This document shows positions 28,612 through 36,134 of a DNA stretch of 64,000 bases, in pieces (positions within the stretch are counted from its first letter, which is position 1; the number at the start of each line of letters is the position of its first letter). Both the position numbers and the translations under genes were made by a program. The stretch lies in contig NZ_CP019426.1 of the NCBI RefSeq assembly GCF_009834515.1, forward strand, positions 5,091,001 through 5,155,000, written 5' to 3'. The notes below the pieces were generated by a model, which saw nothing but the letters and a program-made list of their open reading frames with translations, did no database searches and had not been told where the DNA came from. The stretch comes from Pseudomonas sp. R84. Its GTDB lineage: Bacteria > Pseudomonadota > Gammaproteobacteria > Pseudomonadales > Pseudomonadaceae.

Positions 28612-28626
28612 GCCCTTCGCTCCAAT

Positions 28627-28670
28627 AAAAAACGGCCGGTTCATCCGCAGGGATGAGCCGGCCGTTTTTT
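28627..28670 (+). terminator. Rho-independent terminator after fumarase
   Basis: A long stem, AAAAACGGCCGGTTCATCC / GGATGAGCCGGCCGTTTTT with a short loop and one G-T pair, ends in T6. It separates the fumarase from the tcB promoter region. Confidence 0.93.
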
Positions 28671-28728
28671 GTATGTGTAACACTCTCGCGATAAAAAACC
28701 TGCCGAAGCACACAAAATGATCTTGCGC

Positions 28729-28748
28729 ACCTGTCAGATCTGACAGGT
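28729..28748. promoter_or_regulatory. 20-bp perfect palindrome upstream of tcB (candidate operator)
   Basis: ACCTGTCAGATCTGACAGGT is a perfect palindrome whose 16-base core is identical to the one before tcA at 17111-17126. It ends 55 bp before the tcB start. Both sites lie in the promoter regions of toxin-complex units, so shared control is likely. Confidence 0.78.
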
Positions 28749-28803
28749 TCATTTCAGCGCCATTCTTGTTAGCGTCAACCCATTCACGCCCAACCTGTGC
28801 GCA

Positions 28804-31800
28804 ATGGATTCGACCATGGCCGAGCAACAAGAGCTGAGCATCACCACGCCTTCCATCGCCAAAAGCGCATCGATCGCCACCATCGGCAAAAGCTGGGGCG
28901 CCGTGGGGCCGACCGGCGCGGCGTCGTTCGATCTGCCGATTCCCGTTTCAGCCGGGCGCGGCTGGGATCCGCAATTTGCACTGGTCTACAGCAGCCAGAG
29001 CGGCAACGGTCCTTTCGGCCTCTCGTGGAACCTCAGCGGCGTAGGACAGATCAGCCGCCGCACCAACAAAGGTGTACCGCGTTACACCGACCACGACGAG
29101 ATCATCGGCACCGATGGCGAAGTGTGGATGCCGGAGCTTGAGGCCGATGGCTCGATCAAATCGCGCGTGGAATCGCACTACAACGGTGTCGAGACCGGCC
29201 CGCACGACGTGGTGCGTTACTCGCCGAAGATCGAAAGCGATTTTGCCCTGCGCGAGCGCTGGCAGCCGCAAACGGAAAAAGCAGACGCCGGCGTGTTCTG
29301 GCTGATCCACGGTGCCGACGGCTCGCTGCACCTCTACGGAAAAACGGCCGCGTCGCGCATTGCCGATCCCGATGCACCGCAGCGAGTCGCCACCTGGTTG
29401 CTCTGCGAAAGTCTGAACGCTCGCGGCGAACATATCTGCTACGAGTACAAGGCCGATGACGAGGATCCCGCCCCCCTGCATGACTATCGAGCTCAGCGCT
29501 ATCTGCGCCGCGTGTGCTACGGCAACTTCACCGCCAGCAGCGACCTTTACAGCTGGACAATAGACAATCCCGCCGACCTGGACTGGCACTTTCATCTGCT
29601 GTTCGATTACGGCGAGCGCAGCCCGTCACTGACCGAAATCCCGGCGTATGACGGGGCCCCATTGAAACCCTGGAATGTCAGGCCGGACCGTTTCTTGACC
29701 CACGGCCAGGGTTTTGAACTGGGCACACGCAGGCTTTGCCGGCAAACGTTGATGTTCCATCACTTTCCAAAGTCCCCAACTGACCGACCGAAACTGGTGC
29801 GCCGGCTGCTGCTGGAATACCACACGCCGCAGAACGTTACGCAGTGGGCTTACAGCCAGATCAGCGCGGCGCATTATCAGGCCTTCGATGCCAGCGGTGT
29901 TGTCGAAAACACACCACCGATCGAGTTTGAGTGCGCCCCTTTCGACCTCCGGAAAACGCCGTCTCGTTTGTTGGAAGCGAGTGTGCAACCCGGAATCGAA
30001 GACGCTGACTCTTTCCTTTGCGTCGATCTTTTCGGCGAAAGTCTGCCGGGGTTTCTCTGCCGCCATGACCAATGCTGGTACTACCGCGAACCGCTGCGAG
30101 GCAAGCCCGCAACGGATGAAATCACCTACGGGCCATGGACCGCACTGGACAAGATTCCGGTGGCCGATCGCATCCGCGCCGTGCTCCAACTGCTCACCGA
30201 CATGACCGGCGACGGCCGCCTCGACTGGATCAGTGCGCAACCGGGCAGCAGCGGTTTCCGCACGCTGACCGCACAGCACGTATTCGCCGATTTCGTTCCC
30301 TTTGAAAAATTCCCGCTGGAGTTTTTCAACGCACGCTCGGTGCGGGGTGATTTCAGCGGCGACGGCCTGCTCTCCATTGGCTTGATCAGCCCTCACTCGG
30401 TCAAGGTCTACGCCAACCGACGCGAACACGGTTTCGCTGCCGCCGAAGAGGTCGCGCACCAGCCAACCGACGATCGCTTGCCAGTGTTCAGCGACTCCCC
30501 CACCGAACTGGTGCTGCTGGGCAATCTGCTGGGCAGCGACATGCCTGAGCTATGCCGCATTCGTCACGATGAAATCCGCTGCTGGCCGAACCTCGGTCAT
30601 GGACGTTTTGGCAAAGGTCGCAAGATCTGCGAGTTGCCGTTCACCTACGAGCAATTCGATGCGTCTCGCGTACGTCTGGCTGACCTTGACGGCTCCGGCA
30701 CGGCGGCATTGATTTATCTGAAAGCCGACTTTTTCGAGATCTACCTGAATCGCGGCGGCAACGGTGTGGAGCAGATTCCTGTTCTGGTGCCGTGGCCCGA
30801 GGGCGTGCGCTACGACCGCCTCAGCCAGGTCAGTTTTGCCGACCTGCAGGGCTTGGGGTGCGCCAGCCTGATTCTGACCGTGCCGTACTTGAAACCGCAG
30901 CATTGGCGCTACGATTTCGTCGACGCGAAGCCCTACCTGCTGACCGGCAGCAATAACAACATGGGTTGCAGCGCCGAGGTGGTCTACCGCAGTTCAGCGC
31001 AGGAATGGCTGGATGAAAAACAGCGCTTGCTCAGTCTCAAGCGCCTGCCGGTTTCACACTTGCCGTTCCCCGTGGCGGTGGTCAAAAAACAGCAACAGCT
31101 GGATGAAATCACCGGCAATTGCCTGACCCAGACCTTCACTTGGCGCGAAGGCGTCTACGACAGTCGTGAGCGCGAATTCCGCGGTTTCGGCCTGCTGCAA
31201 CAAACCGACAGCGAGAGTGCCAGCGGTGACGACGACGTCGGCTTCAGCGAACCGGTGCGGGTGTGCACCTGGTTTCATACCGGACAGTCGATGGACCGGT
31301 CGCGCGATGGCTATTTCAATCACGACCCCGAGGCTGTGCCGCTGGGCAACACGCTGTTCAGTCGTTATCACGCCGAGGATGACTGCGAAGAACTGATAGC
31401 TGCGCCGGACGAGGACACCCGCTATCAGATCGCCCGGGCGCTGGTCGGCTCAGTCATTCGCACTGAAACCTGGGCCGATACCGAGGTGGATGCCCCCGAA
31501 ATCGCCACACCCTACGCGGTCCAAGAGTCACGTTATCTGGTGCGCGAAGTGACCGCCCAAGGCCGCTATGCCGGCTTGATCGTGTTACCGCTGCTGCTGG
31601 AGAAAATCAGCTATCAGTACGACCGGTTCGTCGACGACCCGCAATGCCGCCAAGAGGTAAATCTGCGCTGGAATATCCATGGTCAGTCAACGCATTCACT
31701 GGTCATCAGCTTCGCCCGGCGCCTCACCGAAATGGACCAACCGCCGTTTGTCGATCTCGATGAGCGGCAATGGTGGTACGACGCTCACGACGAAGCCCAG

Positions 31801-33336
31801 CAATCGTTTTACCTGAGTGAGATCCGATCAGCGTTCATTGATCTGCTCACTGACTTGCAGCATTGGCGACTGAACTTGCCCTATCTGCAGCGCAGCAATG
31901 CGCTGGTCTTGCCCAAGGGCACCCTGCCCGGCGGGCTTACACCAGCGCAAGTTTGCTATGAAAGCCTGATGGCGCATGAAGATTCGCCGAGCTGGAATAC
32001 CGAGCGGGTATTGACCACGCAGTCGGTGCAACGCTATCTGGATACCGACGGAACGCTGCTGGACGACGGCGTGGCCGGATTCGAAGCTCTGGTCGGCCCG
32101 CTGGAGCTGGCGCAACTGGACAAAACTGCACTGGACGCTTACAGCGTACTGCCCCCGCCATTCAACGTGCGGGACGAACTGCAAAAGATCGGTTATCTGC
32201 CGATGCCTTTCCTGTTCTGGGTGAGTCCATTGGGCGGTACGGAGCACGACCTGTGGTCGGCCAGTTTCGGCTATGCCGAATACGCTGGCCTCGACGGTTT
32301 CTACAAAGTACAGCGTTATCGCGAAACCCTCAGCCATGGCTACACCCGCGCCGAATACGACGCGCACGCACTGGCCGTGACGCGGGTGGTGCTGCCGGAC
32401 GGCTGCACCACCCGCATTGAGTACGATTACCACGCGCTGCAACCGCTGAAGATCTTCGATGCCAATGACAACGTTCAGGAAGCGATCTACGAGCCATCCG
32501 GCCAGCCGATCGCCAGCAGCTTTTTCGGCACAGAAAACGGCCAGCCTGCCGGCTTCTGCCCGCTGGACAAGTACAGCATTCCAGAAGACCGGCGCCCGGA
32601 GACGGCCATTGCCGACCCGGCCGCTGCCGTACAGAAAGCAGCGAGCACTCTGCGCAAGGACCTGTTCAGCTGGATGGGCCAGATTGCGAATGACACCAGC
32701 GCTGCCAACGAATGGATTGCCAGCGGTTATTTGCTGCCCAGCGGCCACATCAGGGCCAGCGCGCGCCGTCGACTGGCCCAGCGTCACGGCAACCTGACGG
32801 CTGCCGAGCAGGCACTGTACGAGGCGATCGTTGCCGCCTGGCGCGAACCGGTGCACAGCGTCATGCTCACTGCCGACCGTTATCCCTACGATCCAGTGTC
32901 AGCGCTGATCCAGATCATCAAAGCCTGTGTCGACGGATTTGGCCGAGAACTGCAGACCCAACAATTGGTCGATCCGGGGATCGCCTATGCCGTGGACGCC
33001 AAAGGCTGGTTGATCGTAGAAAACGGCCAGTTGGTAACGGTTCAGGCAGACCCGCGCTGGCGCATCAGCGCGCGGGTCGAATACAACAACAAGGGCTTGC
33101 CGGTGCGGCAGTTCCGAGCGTTTTTCGCCGACACCCACCGTTACGTCAACGATGGATCCCTGCGCCAATCGGGCTTTTTCGATCAGTTGTTCTATGACGC
33201 TCTGGGGCGCCAGATCAAAGTGGTCAACGCCAAAGGCGACTTCTCCCGCGAGATGTACCATCCCTGGTATCACGCCAGCGAAGACTTCAATGACACCGCA
33301 GAGTCGCCTGCGTCCGCCAGGACTTCACGGCCGTGA
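28804..33336 (+). CDS. Tc toxin subunit B (SpvB/TcaC type)
   Basis: A 1510-residue protein. The start is uncertain between ATG 28804 and ATG 28816, with no strong ribosome binding site at either. The N-terminal SpvB domain has TIGKSWGAVGPTGAASFDLP, NGPFGLSWNLSGVGQI and GTDGEVWMPEL. FG-GAP/VCBS-like repeats follow (DMTGDGRLDWI, GDFSGDGLLSIGL, LADLDGSGTAALIYL, about residues 470-650), then TcdB-type middle domains. In Tc toxins the B and C proteins form a hollow cocoon that shields the effector and docks on the TcA pore. The stop overlaps the tccC start (GTGA), so B and C are translationally coupled. Confidence 0.95.
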   Translation: MDSTMAEQQELSITTPSIAKSASIATIGKSWGAVGPTGAASFDLPIPVSAGRGWDPQFALVYSSQSGNGPFGLSWNLSGVGQISRRTNKGVPRYTDHDEIIGTDGEVWMPELEADGSIKSRVESHYNGVETGPHDVVRYSPKIESDFALRERWQPQTEKADAGVFWLIHGADGSLHLYGKTAASRIADPDAPQRVATWLLCESLNARGEHICYEYKADDEDPAPLHDYRAQRYLRRVCYGNFTASSDLYSWTIDNPADLDWHFHLLFDYGERSPSLTEIPAYDGAPLKPWNVRPDRFLTHGQGFELGTRRLCRQTLMFHHFPKSPTDRPKLVRRLLLEYHTPQNVTQWAYSQISAAHYQAFDASGVVENTPPIEFECAPFDLRKTPSRLLEASVQPGIEDADSFLCVDLFGESLPGFLCRHDQCWYYREPLRGKPATDEITYGPWTALDKIPVADRIRAVLQLLTDMTGDGRLDWISAQPGSSGFRTLTAQHVFADFVPFEKFPLEFFNARSVRGDFSGDGLLSIGLISPHSVKVYANRREHGFAAAEEVAHQPTDDRLPVFSDSPTELVLLGNLLGSDMPELCRIRHDEIRCWPNLGHGRFGKGRKICELPFTYEQFDASRVRLADLDGSGTAALIYLKADFFEIYLNRGGNGVEQIPVLVPWPEGVRYDRLSQVSFADLQGLGCASLILTVPYLKPQHWRYDFVDAKPYLLTGSNNNMGCSAEVVYRSSAQEWLDEKQRLLSLKRLPVSHLPFPVAVVKKQQQLDEITGNCLTQTFTWREGVYDSREREFRGFGLLQQTDSESASGDDDVGFSEPVRVCTWFHTGQSMDRSRDGYFNHDPEAVPLGNTLFSRYHAEDDCEELIAAPDEDTRYQIARALVGSVIRTETWADTEVDAPEIATPYAVQESRYLVREVTAQGRYAGLIVLPLLLEKISYQYDRFVDDPQCRQEVNLRWNIHGQSTHSLVISFARRLTEMDQPPFVDLDERQWWYDAHDEAQQSFYLSEIRSAFIDLLTDLQHWRLNLPYLQRSNALVLPKGTLPGGLTPAQVCYESLMAHEDSPSWNTERVLTTQSVQRYLDTDGTLLDDGVAGFEALVGPLELAQLDKTALDAYSVLPPPFNVRDELQKIGYLPMPFLFWVSPLGGTEHDLWSASFGYAEYAGLDGFYKVQRYRETLSHGYTRAEYDAHALAVTRVVLPDGCTTRIEYDYHALQPLKIFDANDNVQEAIYEPSGQPIASSFFGTENGQPAGFCPLDKYSIPEDRRPETAIADPAAAVQKAASTLRKDLFSWMGQIANDTSAANEWIASGYLLPSGHIRASARRRLAQRHGNLTAAEQALYEAIVAAWREPVHSVMLTADRYPYDPVSALIQIIKACVDGFGRELQTQQLVDPGIAYAVDAKGWLIVENGQLVTVQADPRWRISARVEYNNKGLPVRQFRAFFADTHRYVNDGSLRQSGFFDQLFYDALGRQIKVVNAKGDFSREMYHPWYHASEDFNDTAESPASARTSRP

Positions 33337-36065
33337 CCGCCAACGTGCATCGACGTACCCCGGCACTGGCCGTGAGCGACGCTCGGGGCCTGCCGGTGCG
33401 CCAAATTGCCTACCTGCGCAGCGCCGTCGGTGACGTGGCCGAAACCCTGCTAACCCGTCAGACACACGACCACGCTGGACATCCGGTCGCGCAATATGAC
33501 CCACGCCTGCCGGCCCCGTGTCTGGTCACGGTCTACAGCCTGAACAGTGCCGTGTTGAAATCCGCCAGTGTCGACGCCGGCTGGCGCCTGAACTTGCCGG
33601 GCCTGGCCGGTGAACCTTTACAGCGCTGGGATGAACGTGGCAGCCATTGGCGCACGCGCTTCGATGAGCAATTGCGCGTCGTGGCCGTCGAGGAAAACGC
33701 CGAGGCCGATGTCGATGTGTTCACCTACGCCGATGCCTCGGCAGATGCCGCGCACAACCAGCGCGGCCAGTTGCTGGAACAGCAGGACCGCTCGGGTTCG
33801 CTGCGCGCCGACAGCTTCGCCCTTACCGGCCAGCCGCGGCAAGAGACGCGCACCTTCCACGATGACGCAGCGTTCACCCGTCATCAGGTTTTCAGCCCAT
33901 TGGGCGCGCTGCTGGAGCAGACCGATGCCGGCGGCCATCGGCAACAGTCGCGCTATGGTCTCGCCGGGCAACTCAAACACACGCAGTTGCTGATCAACGG
34001 CAAGACCGATTGGCAACCGGTGATACTGGACGCGCAGTACAACGCGGCCGAGCAGATCACCGAGCAACTGGCCGGCAACAAGGTCCTCAGCCAATGGAGC
34101 TATGACCCGGCGGACGGTCGCCTGCACACCCAGTCCAGCCGCAAGAGCGGCGGCGATGTACTGCAAGACTTCGAATACTTTTACGACCGCGTCGGCAATA
34201 TCACCCGCATCGAAGACCACGTCTTCCAGCCACGATATTTCGCCAATCAGTTCATCGACGGCCATCGCGATTTCATTTACGACTCGCTTTCCCGCGTGAC
34301 CAGTGCCACGGGTTACGACGACGCCCCGCCCTCCGACATACCCGGCCTGCCGCAACCGGGCGACCCGAACAATCGCCTCAACTACACCCGGACGTATAAG
34401 TACGATCGTGGCGGCAACCTGATCGAACTTCGCCACGTGCGCGCCGGCAACAATTCTACTCGGCAGATGCGCATCGACCCGAACAGCAATCGCGGAGTGC
34501 GCTGGAAACCGGGTGATGCAGAACCGGTGTTCGATGTCCTGTTTGATCGACACGGCAATCAGCAAGCGGTGCAACCCGGACAACCGATCACCTGGAACGC
34601 CCGCAACGAAGTGCAAAAGGTGACCCTGATAGTGCGCGCAAACGAGCGCAGTGATGCCGAGCACTACGACTACAGTCAAGGCACGCGTGTCCTCAAACAC
34701 TACGAAACCTTCACCGCCAGCACCGAACATTTCCAGCAGGTGCGCTACCTGCCAGGTCTGGAAATCCGTACGCGGGATAACGGCGAAGAACTGCACGTTA
34801 TCAATCTCGGTAACGCGCGCTGCCTGCATTGGGTGGCGAAAAAACCCGAAGGCATCGACAACGAGCAACTGCGTTACAGCCTCGAAGACCACCTTGGCTC
34901 CTGTGTCATGGAACTCGATCAACAGGCACAAGTGATCAGCCAGGAAGGCTATTACCCCTTCGGCGAAACAGCGTGGATGGCTTGTCGCAACGAAGTAGAG
35001 GTGAGTTACAGATTCATCCGTTATTCGGGCAAGGAGATGGATATCAGTGGGCTGTATTACTACGGTGCGCGCTATTACGCACCGTGGTTGCAGCGCTGGA
35101 TCAGTGCGGATCCGGCGGGGGATGTGGACGGGTTGAATCTGTACGCGATGGTGTCGAACAACCCGATCCTGTTCATCGATAACGGCGGCACCAAAAAAGA
35201 CCTCCCCTCGGATGACAAGAGGGACATCGTTGACTACACAAAAGTCCTGGAAAACCTGGGCAGTGAACTCCAAATGGTCAATCGTCAGTTGAATGGAATG
35301 TTCAACTCTGCCGACATTGGCAAACGCTTTGCCATAAATACAGGCTTCAACATCGTAAAAGGTGCGGTCACCTCTGCAGCAGGGGCAGCGGGTGCAGCAC
35401 TCGGAACTGTAGTACCTGTAGTCGGGACGATGGTCGGGGGGATACTCGCATCCAAAGCTGCCGGCGCGGCAATAGACAAGCTGGGCGAATATACAACCAC
35501 TTCGACACCGATCTTGCCCAGCACCGAAAAACTGGATCCGAAGAGCATTCACAGTAACGCGACTGTCGGCTTTTTCACGCCCCTGAAATATGCAAACAAA
35601 TGGGTGAAGTCATTTAATCCGAAAACCTCCGCGGGACAACAAAAACTGGCAGAAACAATCACTGAGAAAGTCCTTACCAAAGTCGCGGAGATACCTGCTG
35701 CGAGTGAGATGATGGCTATTGCCCACTCAAGCATAGACTCAACGAAAGCGCTGGTTGGTCTCAGGGATATCGAAATCAATGATCTCAGAACAGCGCTGGT
35801 TTTAATTACCGAGATGCTGGAACAGGATCGAAGCGATGTTAATGCTGCTTTCAGCAATCTAGGGGTCAACGAGTTTTATGACGAGGGAGTCATGGGCTCA
35901 GTCGGTTTTATCGTCGACCTTGCGACGGGTAACGTCGGAACCCAGGACGCTATGTCAATCAGTCGCGACCGGATCATGAATGGCATTTCGGTGCGGCTGG
36001 CAGAAGCAAGGCGGGGTATCGAACTGATTGGCAAATATAGCCAATACAACCAAAAAGCGGCCTAG
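33333..36065 (+). CDS. TccC-type Rhs toxin 1 of the Tc complex
   Basis: A 910-residue protein starting at a GTG that overlaps the tcB stop. The N-terminal HRRTPALAVSDARGLPVRQI is typical of TccC proteins. Rhs/YD repeats follow, and the conserved core ends with GLYYYGARYYAPWLQRWISA and DPAGDVDGLNLY (near 600). After this point the roughly 305-residue variable region is the presumed effector released inside the TcB/TcC cocoon. It contains a glycine-zipper hydrophobic stretch (AAGAALGTVVPVVGTMVGG) and then long helices. I recognise no enzyme motif (no ADP-ribosyltransferase or deamidase signature). The base composition of this tail looks more AT-rich than the core. Confidence 0.93.
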   Translation: MTANVHRRTPALAVSDARGLPVRQIAYLRSAVGDVAETLLTRQTHDHAGHPVAQYDPRLPAPCLVTVYSLNSAVLKSASVDAGWRLNLPGLAGEPLQRWDERGSHWRTRFDEQLRVVAVEENAEADVDVFTYADASADAAHNQRGQLLEQQDRSGSLRADSFALTGQPRQETRTFHDDAAFTRHQVFSPLGALLEQTDAGGHRQQSRYGLAGQLKHTQLLINGKTDWQPVILDAQYNAAEQITEQLAGNKVLSQWSYDPADGRLHTQSSRKSGGDVLQDFEYFYDRVGNITRIEDHVFQPRYFANQFIDGHRDFIYDSLSRVTSATGYDDAPPSDIPGLPQPGDPNNRLNYTRTYKYDRGGNLIELRHVRAGNNSTRQMRIDPNSNRGVRWKPGDAEPVFDVLFDRHGNQQAVQPGQPITWNARNEVQKVTLIVRANERSDAEHYDYSQGTRVLKHYETFTASTEHFQQVRYLPGLEIRTRDNGEELHVINLGNARCLHWVAKKPEGIDNEQLRYSLEDHLGSCVMELDQQAQVISQEGYYPFGETAWMACRNEVEVSYRFIRYSGKEMDISGLYYYGARYYAPWLQRWISADPAGDVDGLNLYAMVSNNPILFIDNGGTKKDLPSDDKRDIVDYTKVLENLGSELQMVNRQLNGMFNSADIGKRFAINTGFNIVKGAVTSAAGAAGAALGTVVPVVGTMVGGILASKAAGAAIDKLGEYTTTSTPILPSTEKLDPKSIHSNATVGFFTPLKYANKWVKSFNPKTSAGQQKLAETITEKVLTKVAEIPAASEMMAIAHSSIDSTKALVGLRDIEINDLRTALVLITEMLEQDRSDVNAAFSNLGVNEFYDEGVMGSVGFIVDLATGNVGTQDAMSISRDRIMNGISVRLAEARRGIELIGKYSQYNQKAA
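33569..35140 (+). repeat. Large direct repeat, copy 1 (tccC core)
   Basis: About 1572 bp nearly identical to 36383-37954, offset 2814 bp. It spans the Rhs core of tccC 1 up to DGLNLY, and similarity stops sharply at the start of the effector region. Confidence 0.93.
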
Positions 36066-36134
36066 TGAGTTTTTTCTGTTCGACACTTTTTAATTTGTGG
36101 TTTCGCGGCTGGATGAATGGCGAGCGCCCTCTCC

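Noticed and set aside
26980..28830. 616-codon open frame antisense to fumarase
   Set aside because: It covers the fumarase gene and its terminator on the opposite strand, has shadow-type composition (His, Arg, Val rich) and no start signal.
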